A stretch of DNA of 64,000 nucleotides from Limnephilus marmoratus (GCA_917880885.1 OU862917.1:53428727-53492726), one strand, 5' to 3'; counted from the stretch's first letter, positions 43,279 to 54,163 are shown. Notes: generated by a model from the letters alone, not told the origin. Numbers and translations are program-made.

Positions 43279-45672
43279 ATGAAGACTACTTGTGCTTACC
43301 GTAAAAATTGTGAATTTTAATTTAATTTTCCCGTTACAATGGCATTTTTTGCGGAATAATAATATTATAATAAATATTTACGGTCTTTATCGGTCACCTT
43401 GAATATAAAAAAAATGTTTTGGCCATTTAGATAGGATGTGAGATTCACGTATTGGGATATCTTTCTTGATAGCAATGTCAGACATTTTTCATGATACTGA
43501 TAAATATTATTTTATACCTATTCGTAAGTACCTGTTTTTGAAATGTTTTAAATTTGGTTTCGTTTAAAATTATTATCCTTCCTATCTCTACCCACATGCA
43601 TGTAATATTTTGTATTAAAGTAAAATCAAAATCTTATCTCATCGTTTTTTTATTAAGAGGAATTACTGCACGGTCCATTTCATACAAAAAAAATAAAAAT
43701 TGGATCTGTGGCCGAAATATCCAACCAAATTGAAATTTTTTTTTTTAATCAAAATATGTAATAGATACATACGGATAATTGATAGTTTATTTATTTTCAA
43801 TTTTAAATAATTATATATGCCCCATAAAGAATTCAATTTTTCACGGTTTTAGTGGCAACTTTGGCAAGTATTTATGATTTAATAATATAATCATTTAAAA
43901 TTAATTTTGCTGTGTTTGCTTTTGTAGTTATAAAAAGAAAATAAAAATACGAATGTGCAGTTCACAGGCGGTAAAAGTGAAACCTTCAGAAAACTAAGTA
44001 GACAAGAATGGGGAGGCTGCGAAGCATTGCACAAAGAAGAGACCAATTATTTACGAAGCACCGCACAAAGAATTATTCTATCTCATTCTCTCGCTGGTTA
44101 AATCCTATAGATGTAGGGTTTTGCCTCTTTTTAGTGTCGATTTTTCGTTTCATCGAGTTTTATATCACAACGGTGCTAAAGAAGTTTTCACTTCAAAAAT
44201 GGTAATTTGATTGGCGTCAATTTAAATTACAAACGAACAATTTTCTTCGGAACACAAATATGTCGTATATAAATTCAAATATCTTCCCGTAAAAGCGCCT
44301 TTTTACAATGTTTTGTTTTATTTTAAATTATATTAAAATAGTGGGTAGGGCAAGATTATTTTTTTATTAACTACAATTAAGATGCAGCCCTACTAAATAA
44401 TGCAAAATCATATGTTTTTGTTTTGAAAATTTGATCGCTTGGAAGTATTATCGTGGACCATAAAAATATCGGTCAAGACTTTTAATAAGCCTAGAAAAAA
44501 ATAAGTATAAGGTCTATAAAAAACACTTTCAAGCCCAAACTCTCCTATTTATATACCTCTTTTCGGATATGGTTTTATTGTATAATGTGGCAAATTCAGT
44601 TTCTTTTATAATAATCACAAAAAATGATATTTACGCTTGAACTTGAAAATAAAATAAAATATGCATTTTCACGTTGTTATTTTACAATACGGCCGGCGGT
44701 CGACGAATTTGGATTTTCAAAGTGAACCCTATGCCGTCCACTCAAGGACTACATACTAGCCACACCCATTTTTTATCAGTTCTCTCCCGGACGGAGCGGG
44801 AATAGACGTTAGGTTCCACGTCGCTTGGTTCCGTGAAATCAATTTTAAATTTCCGTTTTATTACAATTATTAAACGATGCGTAAAAAAGGAGTTAATGTT
44901 TTTTACAGGCCTTTACGAAATCAACCTGTAAAAAAATTTCTCAAAAAACTTTTCCAACCTTTCCGAAAGCTTTTTCTCAAGTTGTTTTAAACTCCTCCCA
45001 TAAAGGGCGTGAATTCCGATTTAGATTTTTTCCTGAACTCTCTCTCAAAGTTGCGTCTAAAATCATGAAAAATTGAATTCTTTAATGGTCCATAATATAT
45101 CATAATTTAAAATACAAATAAATAAAATCGCAAATATCTGCTCTAGATACTCGTATTGGCTATTCATTTTAAATAGACAGTTTGGTTAGGTATGACGGCG
45201 TCAAATCCAAATTTAAGTTTTATATGAAAAAGGCCGCCCAGCCGTTCCCCTTAAAACTTAACCATAGTAATTTTTCGAACCCAAAGAATCTGTTTTTTAA
45301 ATTCTAACATTTTAGAATCTTACGACGTTCGTATTATCGGGGTAGATAAGAATGTGTATCAAAAAGAATCTTTAAATTATTTATAAAATCTTTTAAGTTA
45401 AAAAAGAATATATTATATAATTAATATTTCGTCAGATCCTTACGTAATATAGTAAAACATTAACTCGTAGTATTTTCTTGAAACGTTAAACGTAACGTTG
45501 CCAATTTAGTATTTATGAAGTAGGCCATCTTCGCCTACAATGTTTATTCAATTAGAACCTGCAGAGAAGCTAGCACAAGGTTAAAACTGAGCGAGATTTT
45601 AAATTAACCTTCGGCTATTCATAATAATTGCGAATATGTACATGATTCCTCCATTGAAGTAGTTGTCAGTTA
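43279..45672. other. No supportable gene
   Basis: AT-rich and long. GACGGAGCGGGAATAGACG near 44792 is a GC-richer word without context. The small frame at 44008-44205 (65 codons) has no domain. TTA at 45670-45672 is the left duplication of the MITE. Confidence 0.4.
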
Positions 45673-46085
45673 AGCGTCGATGACACACGGCTAGTTTACA
45701 AGCTACTATCTACTAAGTTTAAAAGCGGGAAAATCGGCGAGTGAGATTGTCATGATGACACACAAAACTGTCCACTCAGAAGCGTAGGAAACTGAGGTCG
45801 CTTTTAGCGCCAGTAACAAGAATAACGACGCCTGCGTGAACTAATTCTTCAGATGTTTGACAGACGAAATCAGCTGTTTATCGGAAGCCATGTTGGAAAC
45901 GTAAATAAGCCAATCACGAGCAAGCGGAGCATGGGTGTAGGCGAGTAAAGTTGACGACCTTTCAACTTTTTTTCGTAGATTGTCAACAATCTGCTAGTTG
46001 CTGCTAGTTAGCAAGTGATACGATGACACTGGGCGAGTTTACTAACAGATAGTAGCTTGTAAACTCGCCGTGTGTCATCGACGCT
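45673..46085. mobile_element. MITE with TTA TSD, Harbinger-like
   Basis: AGCGTCGATGACACACGGC then AGTTTACAAGCTACTATCT at the left is mirrored at the right. The element is flanked by TTA on both sides (45670-45672, 46086-46088). A TWA duplication plus TIRs suggests PIF/Harbinger mobilisation. GATGACAC and GAGTTTACTA words recur inside each end. It is non-coding, 413 bp. Confidence 0.8.
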
Positions 46086-46412
46086 TTAGACTCTAATGTA
46101 TCTGAGAATCTTAATCATTGAATGTAGGTAAACATGTACAGTAACGCGTCGCAAGATATTTAATATCTTAGTCAAATTAGATAATGTATAATAGTCAATA
46201 TTGAGGCCTTTTCAAAAACGCCACGAGAAATTAACAATATGGTAAATATTGACGAAATAGAGTAACGAGAAAATTTTTAAAAACTGTACTATGTATATAG
46301 TTAGATAATAGTTAGTAAAAAGTAATTCAAGATACGTACAGTTAGTCAAATAAGAGTTGAAAGAGTAGGAGGGCGCCACTGTTGTTCAAAAGGTATAAAA
46401 GTGAAAAAAAAA

Positions 46413-46624
46413 ATCCATTTTATTTTTAATACGCGACATCTATTGACTTTTCTGCAAGTGTAGGATCAATATTTATTTTTTAAACCTTATGAGTAAAATC
46501 TCAAATTATAATATTTATTTGAGATTTGAGCTTTAACCCATAAAGTTTAAAAAATTAAAAATAAATATTCACCCTAGACTTGCAGAAAAGTTAATAGATG
46601 TCGCGTATTAAAAATAAAGTGGAT
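46413..46624. repeat. Palindrome containing inverted SINE1-tail text
   Basis: Arms of about 90 bp: ATCCATTTTATTTTTAATAC, GCGACATCTATTGACTTTTC and TGCAAGT mirror GTCGCGTATTAAAAATAAAG and its continuation. The centre (TTATGAGTAAAATCTCAAAT ... TTTGAGCTTTAACCCATAAA) is two facing copies of the SINE1 tail word. It lies directly upstream of SINE1 copy 2. Confidence 0.8.
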
Positions 46625-46635
46625 AAAAATTTATC

Positions 46636-46990
46636 CAGACACTATCTAGATTGCATTTAGTTCGAGTTGAATCTTGCAATCATATATAAAGATAGCAGCC
46701 AATAATATGTGCGTTAAGAAAATGAAGATAATGTTGGTAGTTCTTAGTCGAAGTATGATACAGTTAAAAGTGACCGAATTGATATGGGTTCCGTAGCTCA
46801 ATCGGTAGAGCTCTTGCCATGTAAGCAAAGGGTCCTGGGTTCGAGTCCCAGCGGAGCCAATATCTTTTCTGATTTTTCTGTCTCCAGATTTTCGATTGAG
46901 TTTCGCTAATATTGTCGTCATTTAATTAAATATATTAATTTGAGATTTTACTCATAAAGTTAAAAAAAATAAAAATAAACAAAATTATGT
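46636..46990 (+). mobile_element. SINE1 copy 2
   Basis: Order: a 130-bp module (46636-46765, CAGACACTATCTAGATTGC, CTTGCAATCATATATAAAG, AGATAGCAGCCAATAAT), then TGACCGAATTGATATGGG, the tRNA-like head (46787-46859), CTGATTTTTCTGTCTCCAG, and the tail TTCGATTGAGTTTCGCTAAT ... TTTGAGATTTTACTCATAAA. In copy 1 (2479-2735) the first module is in the opposite orientation while the rest is colinear. Confidence 0.75.
46787..46859 (+). tRNA. tRNA-like sequence (SINE1 head), probable pseudogene
   Basis: Exactly 73 nt in standard layout. Acceptor GGTTCCG/CGGAGCC (one G-T pair), TA, D-stem GCTC/GAGC with AATCGGTA loop, anticodon arm CTTGC-CATGTAA-GCAAA, variable GGGTC, T-arm CTGGG-TTCGAGT-CCCAG, discriminator A. 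The loop would place TGT (Thr) at 34-36, but position 33 is A instead of the universal T and the first anticodon-stem pair is C-A. It also sits inside a repeat. I read it as a SINE head rather than a working tRNA. Confidence 0.5.
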
Positions 46991-47968
46991 CATTGTAGGT
47001 ACCTTAACAACAGTGCTTTTTTGATTTTAATGTATTTTTTTGAAAGATCGAAAAATGTTTTTTAAATGTGAATACAGTGTTCTGTATTTTCAGTGTCATT
47101 GCACATTAAAATAATATTTCCCAGGTAAATTGGTATTGCCAGCCTACAAATTTTTTAGTTCCATTTTTTTATATTTTCTACTCTTATTTAACAGACAATA
47201 ATAAAGTATTATGAAAATAATGACATATACTCGTACTTACGCATTATTTATCTTTTTCGAAAATTGTTATCCAACTGACATAAAGTGAATTTTTCTTATA
47301 AAAGAGCGTATTTACCGTCGTAATTAATAACATGGCGGTCCTTGAAAAATGACATTTCGCGTTTTTAAAGTTAACAAAATAACCATTATAATTCCTTATT
47401 TTTCAATTCCGGTAACTGAATTACTTACTGCTAAATATTATCTTACTTCTACAATTTTTTAAAATTTATTAAATTAAGCTTGTCCCTTTTTGTAAACATT
47501 TACCAATAATATTAGCAATATAAGTTAACCCAGCTTACCTACTATTGCTTTATTTTTAGACAAATTTGATTAAGAAAACTAATTCTTACGTTACGTTATG
47601 TAGTGGTTTTCCAAGTTAACCAATTACCTATTTTTGCTTTGTGTCTGACGCTTTCTGTGTAGACAAATATTATTCGTAAAGGAAACTATTGCATTTCATT
47701 GGAACGATTAGTTGATTTCCCTTGAAATACAAATTATAATTTCTTCTCAATAATCGCATATCTGTATACACCACTATTTGACCAAAATAATCCACAGGTT
47801 TGAAAGTTTTATATTTTTAATTTTCATCAAATTAAAATTATTTATAATATGTAAGACACCTGACCTTTTTTATGGCTACGTCATATGATGCGATATATGA
47901 ACTCTTATCATATGCCTTCATAAATTTGTAAAATTTCAAACGATGTGTTCAAAAATGATTATGAGATA
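46991..47968. other. No supportable gene
   Basis: AT-rich sequence with no frame or repeat that I can assign. Confidence 0.4.
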
Positions 47969-49590
47969 AGATAATAATAATAATAATAAATTTTAAGTTA
48001 GGTTTATAAATATTTAGGATACCCGCAATCGAATAGATTAGATCACACTAGTATTAAAAATGATATTAGGATTAAATTTCAAACTAGGATCAGAAAAATT
48101 TTAAAATGCAATCTATCTGCTAAAAATTTAGTAAAAGCAATAAATACTTGGGCAATACCTCTGCTAACGTACTCATTTGGCATAATTAAATGGTCCAATA
48201 CAGATTTAGATAGTTTAGAACGATTAATTAGAACTACGTTAACAAAATTTAATTGCCATCATCCAAATTCAGCTATAGAACGAATTAATTTACCTAGAAA
48301 TTTAGGAGGTAGAGGTGTAGTCAAAATAACATCTTTGAAACACAATCAGGTAGAAATGCTTAGAAATTTTTTCCATAGGAAAGCTAATAGCTCAGAAATG
48401 CACAAAATAATTTGCAAGGCAGATAGAAATATTACACCTTTAAATTTATATGACGAGAATGCCAACATTCTTATAAATACTAACCAGGAATTATTAGATT
48501 CCTGGTCAAATAAAATTATTCACGCAAAACACTTCAATTATCTCAACCAAACGTATGTTGACAAACTTTCGTCAAACAAATGGTTGAGTATTGGAGAGTT
48601 GAGCGCAGAAATAGAAGGATTTATGCTTGCAATTCAAGATAGAGTCATTAATACTAAAAATTATAGAAAGCATATAATCAAAGATATAAATCAAATTGAT
48701 GATTTATGTAGAAAATGTTTGGCTTTTCCCGAAACTATAGAACATATTATATCGGGATGTTCTATATTAGCGCCTTCCGAGTATACATTTAGGCACAATC
48801 AGGTTTTAAAAATAATTCACCAAAGTTTGGTAATTAAACATAACTTGATTGATTGCCGTAATGTAGTACCTTATTATGAATATGAACCAAATTCATTTAT
48901 AGAAAATGAATTTTATAAAATATATTATGATAAAACTATACTAACAGACAGAACAATTAGTCATAATAGACCTGATATAGTTTTACATGACAAAATTAAA
49001 AAAATAACTTATATCATTGATGTAGCTATTCCAAATTCCTGTAATATTCAAAAAACTGTTTCTGAAAAAATTAGAAAATACACAGATTTAGGAAATGAGA
49101 TTAAAAGAATTTGGCATTCTCGGACTATAAAAATATTACCATTTGTTATTTCGGCCACTGGCATAATACCTAGGAATCTGATTCAAAATTTAAGCATATT
49201 AGATTTGTCAAAGAATTTGTATATAAAAATGCAAAAAGCAGTAATTTTAAATACATGTAGGATTACAAAAGATTTTTTAAATATTTATATTGAGGGATCA
49301 GTAGGATTTATAGGTTCAATTAGAAATGCCACAGAGCCGAACCCTCTGATATGAAAATATCTGGAGTCGGTGAATTATATTCCCATTTGGTCTCTAGTGG
49401 GTTGACATGTTGTTCTTGTATTGTTTTGTATTTATAATACTTATATAGTGCAATTGCATAACGTGGATTCACTAGATGATCATTTGGGGAAGTGTATGAA
49501 AGGGTTTAGTTTTTCCTTCTTTTTTTTTTTTTTTTTTTTTTTTTTTTGGGGGAAAATTTAACCCGGACATTTAAATCTGGTGCACAAAAT
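47969..49590 (+). mobile_element. RLE-type non-LTR retrotransposon, 5'-truncated copy 1
   Basis: It starts just after a (TAA)n tract (47969-47990). TAA repeats are the known target of Dong-like elements, though here this could be chance. A 450-codon open frame follows, then a 3' UTR (GAAAATATCTGGAGTCGG, GGTTGACATGTTGTTC, GCAATTGCATAACGTGG) and a 37-base T run (49510-49546), ending near TTTAACCCGGACAT. A second copy, later disrupted, begins at 49613. Confidence 0.75.
48002..49354 (+). pseudogene. Post-RT region with CCHC and PD-(D/E)XK endonuclease (R2/R4/Dong-like)
   Basis: The frame is open from 48002 with no start codon: YKYLGYPQSN, then AINTWAIPLLTYSFGIIKW and ERINLPRNLGGRGVV, the thumb and post-RT region of RLE-bearing non-LTR elements. 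A Met at 48335 opens a 339-residue sub-frame. In its numbering, C125-x2-C128-x8-H137-x4-C142 is the zinc knuckle. R212-P213-D214 and D229 (YIIDV) followed by K251 fit the restriction-like endonuclease (RPD...D...K) that nicks the target. It ends normally at 49354. The RT catalytic core was lost by 5' truncation, so this is a typical dead-on-arrival copy, but with no internal stops, suggesting recent insertion. Confidence 0.8.
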
Positions 49591-49612
49591 AAAAATATTT
49601 TTTTTATTCAGA

Positions 49613-49986
49613 AAACTGTTTCTGAAAAAATAAGAAAATATACAGATTTAGGGAATGAAAAATAATTTGATATTCTCAGACTGTAAAAATATTACCATTT
49701 GTTATTTCGGCTACTGGCATTATACCCAGCTCTCTCATTCAAAATTTAGGCATATTAGATTTGACTAAGATTTTGCAAAAATCAGTCATTTTAAATACAT
49801 GTAGGATTACAAAAGATTTTTTAAATATTTATATTGAGGGATCAGTAGGATTTATAGGTCCAATTAGGAGTTCCACCGAGCCGAACCCTCTGATATGAAA
49901 ATATCTGGAGTCGGTGAATTATTTTCCCATTTGGTCTCTGTTAGGTTGACATGTTGTTCTTGTATTGTTTTATATTTATTATACTT
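49613..49986 (+). mobile_element. RLE-type element copy 2, left part
   Basis: CAGAAAACTGTTTCTG onward repeats the last ~90 codons of copy 1, with a frameshift/deletion near 49660 (GGGAATGAAAAATAATTTG) and loss of about 20 bp near 49770. The 3' UTR (49898-49986) is broken by LINE C. The same 89 bp occur again at 53312-53400, after which the UTR continues to about 53520. Confidence 0.8.
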
Positions 49987-50295
49987 CTTCTTCTTCTTCG
50001 ATGGCGCTACAGCCCATATCGAGCTTTGGCCTCCTGCAACAGTCGCCTCCAACTCCTCCTGTCCTCAGCGGCTGACTTCCGATTTGGTACCTGGAGAAGC
50101 TGTGCTGCATCCCCTCTTACTTCGTCTTCCCACCTCAGTTTGGGTCTTCCCATTTTTCTCTTTCCACCTGGGTGTCCAGTCAAAATTCTTTTTGGGACGC
50201 GTGTATCCGGCATTCTTTGTACATGCCCAGCCCATCTCAGCCTGAGGAGTCTCATATGTGTTGAGATGTTAGGTGCCTTATATATATTATACAAT
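49987..50295 (-). mobile_element. LINE C (RTE-type), 3' part
   Basis: The minus-strand frame 50294-50007 gives YNIYKAPNISTHMRLLRLRW, AGHVQRMPDTRVPKRIL, GKRKMGRPKLRWEDEV and RRSWRRLLQEAKARYGL before the stop. This is the RLRWAGHV...GRPKLRWED...WR tail of RTE-group ORFs. The element ends with (GAA)n, CTTCTTCTTCTTC on the plus strand at 49985-50000. It continues, across LINE B, at 53021-53311. Confidence 0.85.
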
Positions 50296-53014
50296 GCAGC
50301 ATAACGATAGGCTCGTCATCTGGTCTGGGAGACCAGATACGGAGAGGGCTTGTCAGGGTGTTGCAGCGCTACTGTCTCCCAGAATGGTTGAATGTATGTT
50401 GCAGTATGAATGTGTAAGTCCGAGAATAATGTGGATCCGTTTCAAAATTGGTTTGACAAGGGTTTTTCTTGTTATTTGCTACGCTCCTGTTAATTCTGAA
50501 AGCAACGAAGTGAAATATGATTTTTGGACTGGTGTGAACGACGTAATGAGATTAAAAAATTTGAATGAAAGGATTATAATGGCGGGCGATTTGAATGGGT
50601 GGGTGGGAATTGGACGTGACGGATTTGATTCAGCCTTAGGTAAGTTCGGGGATAAAAGGACGAATGAAAATGGGAATAGAATACTTGAAGTATGTTTAGA
50701 GTGGAACCTGTTTGTATCGAATACCTTTTTCGATCATAAAGGTATCCACCAATATACGTGGGAAAGAGGAAATGAAAGATCAATAATTGATTTTGTAGTA
50801 ATTGACTCTAGGTTGAGAGCCGTGACCGAGGACACAAGAGTTTTCAGAGGGGCTGAGGTTGAAACTGACCACTTTCTGGTGGTATCAAGAGTAAACCTCT
50901 TTCGCGGATGGCGCTCTAAAGTGAAAACGGTATCAGCTCCAACAAGAGTCAAAATAGAAAAACTGCAAAACGATTATGTGAGAAGTGAGTATGAGAAATG
51001 TGCAGAAATGAGATTGAATGCGAAAGAAATGGACGGTCTAAGCATAGACGAAACATGGAACCACATTAAGGTTAGTCTGTGCGAATCTGCTAGAGACGTG
51101 TGTGGAATAAGTAAGCAAGGTAGGAAGAAAGGCGATGCATGGTGGGATGACGAGATCAAAGCACTGGTCTCAGAGAAAAAGAAAGCTTGGTTACGTCTGA
51201 TAGCGACTGACAGTGCTTCAAGCGAAGAGAGAGATAGAGCGAAAGAAGTATACAAGGGATGCAAGAAAAGAGTAAGTGTTGGAGTGAAAGAACGAAAGAA
51301 ACGCCTGGAAGATGAAGAGGGAATAAAAATGACAAAACACTTCCAAGAAAACATTAAACTGTTTTGGAAGGAAGTCAAAAGGTCCCGGAGTGGCCCAGAG
51401 AACGGAAGAATGAAAGTGATAAAATCGAATGATGGAAGAATGTTGACGAATGAAGAAGAAATAAAAGAAAGATGGATGAAATATTTTGAGGAAGTCTTCG
51501 AAAGCAACTCGGGTGATAGTGAGTCCAGCGTTGAATCGGGAATGAACGATGACGGAGTGAATGTTATCAAAATCAGTATGGATGAAATAAAAAAATCGAT
51601 TAAATGCATGAAGAATGGTAAGGCTGTTGGTTTCGACAATATTGCTGCCGAATACTTTAAAGGAGATAGCCATATTATTCTCACATGGTTGTGCAAACTT
51701 TTTAATCAATGTTTAGAGGAGGGTTACACGCCATTAGATTGGAGGAGGGCTGTAATCATGCCGTTGTACAAAGGTAAAGGGTCACGCATGGAATGTGGGA
51801 ATCATAGGGCTATTAGCCTGCTAAGTTCTGTCGGCAAGCTGTATGGAAGAATATTGATTGAAAGGGTAAGAACGGAAACAAAGGATAAAATATGGGATGT
51901 GCAAGGTGCCTTTATGAGTGGAAGGGGATGCATGGACCAGATTTTCTCCTTGCGTATGCTCACTGAGAAGTTTCTGGCGAAAAACCAGAAGAGGGTAAAC
52001 GGTGATTTTACGGGGTGGTTTGACATCACAAAAGGTGTTAAGCAAGGCTGCGTAATGTCACCATGGTTATTCAATCTATACATGGATAATTGTATGCAAG
52101 AATTGAAAGATGTGGGATTGGGCGCGAAATTGAATAGTCTGAAAGTATGTTGCCTGTTGTATGCTGATGATGCGGTGCTGATCTCTAACACTATGGAAGA
52201 TCTACAGTCTCTAGTATCTAAGATGAACGAAGTATGTATGAAGAATGAGTTAATGATGAATGTAAGTAAGTCTAAAGTCATGGTGTTTGAAAGGGAGAGT
52301 ACGAAAACAGTGTGCGATATATTTGTGAATGATGAATACTTGGAGCAGGTGGATGAGTTTGTTTATCTGGGTAGTATGTTTACGAGAGATGGGAAGGCTG
52401 ATAGAGATATCGAAAGAAGGGTAAATGCCGGTAACTCCATTAATGGAGGACTGAATGCTGTTGGCGCTAATAAAAAACTGTCAAAAAAAGCGAAGCTAGC
52501 AGTCCACAATGGAGTCCTGGTACCTACCCTGATGTATGGCAGTGAGGCATGGAACTGGCAGAGGAAGGATGAAAGTAAACTGAATGCTGTTGAAATGAGA
52601 TCCCTGAGACGTATGTGTGGTAAAACCATGTATGATCGTGTTAGAAATGTGGATATCCGCAAAGAATGTAAGGCTGATGTAAGTATAATGAGCAAAATTA
52701 AGAAAGGGACCCTCAGATGGTTTGGGCACGTAGAGCGAATGAGCGAAGAAAGTAGTGTAAAAAGAATATATGATGCAAATGTGAATGGTAGAAGAAGTCG
52801 GGGACGCCCGAGGAAGACATGGCACGATCAAGTGAATCAGATACTTGAGACGGGCCATGTCAAAAGTCAGAATAATAGAAGAGTATGTATGAGACGATGT
52901 ATGAATGTGAGTGAGGCAAAGAGTGTGTGCCAAGACCGAGTTGTTTGGCGGTCCGTCCTCTCTGCCTACCCCTGCGGGGAAACGGCGTGATGGTTAGTTA
53001 GTTAGTTAGTTAGT
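50296..53014 (+). mobile_element. LINE B (RTE-type), 2.7 kb, inserted in LINE C with 6-bp TSD
   Basis: It is flanked by TACAAT (50290-50295 and 53015-53020) and ends with a (GTTA)n tail (52993-53014). The 5' end is truncated inside the endonuclease domain. Insertion interrupts LINE C exactly between codons for HNTEL and YNIYK of its reading frame. Two shorter copies of the family (2736-3265, 12895-13331) and a decayed tail (60248-60400) are also in the window. Confidence 0.9.
50297..52990 (+). pseudogene. RTE-type LINE ORF: partial endonuclease, RT lacking motif A
   Basis: In-element reading starts at 50297; the nominal Met at 50273 lies in LINE C. In numbering from 50273: apurinic-like endonuclease residues 10-200, starting mid-domain at IWSGRPDTERACQGV, with GDLNGW (105-110) and TDH (198-200). 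The N-terminal ~60 residues with the first metal-binding motifs are lost. RT domain: VQGAFMSGRGCMDQIFSLRM, then a direct jump from KNQK to RVNGDFTGWFDITKG (near 51990), GVKQGCVMSPWLF, and YADD at 630-633. The jump deletes about 50-60 codons in frame, including the motif A aspartate region; the sister fragment at 13205-13330 retains it. The C-terminus has MYGSEAWNW, RWFGHVERM and RGRPRKTWHDQV. It is open for about 898 codons yet cannot be active. Long minus-strand frames here are shadows. Confidence 0.9.
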
Positions 53015-53020
53015 TACAAT

Positions 53021-53311
53021 TCTGTATTGTGCCGGATGCGCCACTGTTCACCCTCTTTCACGGGTCCACATATTCTTCTCAGCACTTTTCTTTCAAAAGT
53101 ATCCAGCATTTCAGCCATCTTTACCGTCAGTGTCAGCGCCTCACATCCATATGCCAATACAGTTCTAACAATGGTCTTATATATGGTTATTTGGTTTTTC
53201 TGTGGACACTACGTGATTTAAACACTGGCAGCAAAGAGAAGTATGTTTTGTTGGCTGCTGTGATTCTCCTTCTGATTTCTGCTGGATCCTCATTATTCTC
53301 TGTCAGTCGTA
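53021..53311 (-). mobile_element. LINE C, upstream part
   Basis: On the minus strand: TENNEDPAEIRRRITAANKT, YFSLLPVFKSR, a small deletion/frameshift, then AYGCEALTLTVKMAEMLDTF and ERKVLRRICGPVKEGEQW. This is the region between the RT domain and the C-terminal tail of RTE ORFs. It is colinear with 50295-49987 once LINE B is removed. 5'-truncated. Confidence 0.85.
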
Positions 53312-53520
53312 AAAATATCTGGAGTCGGTGAATTATTTTCCCATTTGCTCTCTGTTAGGTTGACATGTTGTTCTTGTATTATTTTATATTTATTATACTT
53401 ATATAGTGCAATTGCATAGCGTGAATTGACTAGATGATCATTTGTGGAAAAGTGTGTGAAAGGGTTAAGTTTTTCCTGTGGGGAAGACTTAACCCGGACA
53501 TAAAATTTGAAGCTTTAAAA
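53312..53520 (+). mobile_element. RLE-type element copy 2, right part with 89-bp duplication
   Basis: 53312-53400 duplicates 49898-49986 with only two visible differences. From 53401 the sequence (ATATAGTGCAATTGCATAGC, GACTAGATGATCATTTGTGG) continues the 3' UTR as in copy 1 and ends at ACTTAACCCGGACAT. So LINE C sits within copy 2 between direct 89-bp repeats. Confidence 0.8.
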
Positions 53521-53631
53521 TTATTTTTATATTAAATTCCATATTTAACGGTTCTCTACACTAGCGAAAGAATTCTCAAACTGCATTTTTCTGATTTATT
53601 TATCCAACAAAAGTATTAATTATAATTTTTT
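53521..53631. other. AT-rich spacer
   Basis: Nothing assignable. Confidence 0.4.
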
Positions 53632-53705
53632 TCATTAATTCCACACATGAGATCGTGAGGAAAATAATTTCCCTCGGGACCTATGTCATCTTTGGGGTTT
53701 TTTCG
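53632..53705 (-). mobile_element. CR1-like/SINE3 tail fragment
   Basis: TTCCACACATGAGATCGTGAG, GGAAAATAATTTCCCTCGGG (each part under 20 bases of the original) and CTATGTCATCTTTGGGG are the minus-strand terminal hairpin with decay. The body is absent. Confidence 0.55.
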
Positions 53706-54163
53706 AGGAAAGGAAAGAATGTACCTGGATACCTGGAGTTTCCTTTATCAATAGATCGCAGATACCAGGGAGGAAACCCAGAGGCCAGAGATTTATGATT
53801 CTCTTGCTTTCCTTTGCCAATTTGTTATTCGCTGATCTGTTTTCCGACTTTCGAGATTTGTTGTAGGTTCGGTAAGTCGCATTTTTTCGTCGAACTGCTT
53901 CGTAGCTACTGAACGCGTTTGCCCCCCATATTTGCATATACCTCGATTTACCCCATTCAATGTCAGTAATAAATAATAACAATAAAACCTACTTATAATA
54001 GTATTCTACAAACTAACCACGTAAAAAATAATGAACATTTTTATATATTATGTTGTCTGTTGTGTCCCGTTCTCCTTGCAGTCAGTGGCTAGAAAAATAA
54101 TTTAAAGATATCGAATCCGATGGATAGCGCTGCGGGTTGCGGTGACTGATAAAACGCGCTTGT
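53706..54163. other. No supportable gene; candidate upstream region
   Basis: The minus frame at 53686-53982 has no domain. If the exon at 54387 is real, this would be its upstream region. No other motif is convincing. Confidence 0.35.

Noticed and set aside
50974..52933. Long minus-strand frames (up to 240 codons) opposite LINE B
   Set aside because: They are antisense shadows of a purine-rich coding strand (Ser/Phe/Leu-rich translation); the plus strand has clear endonuclease and RT motifs.
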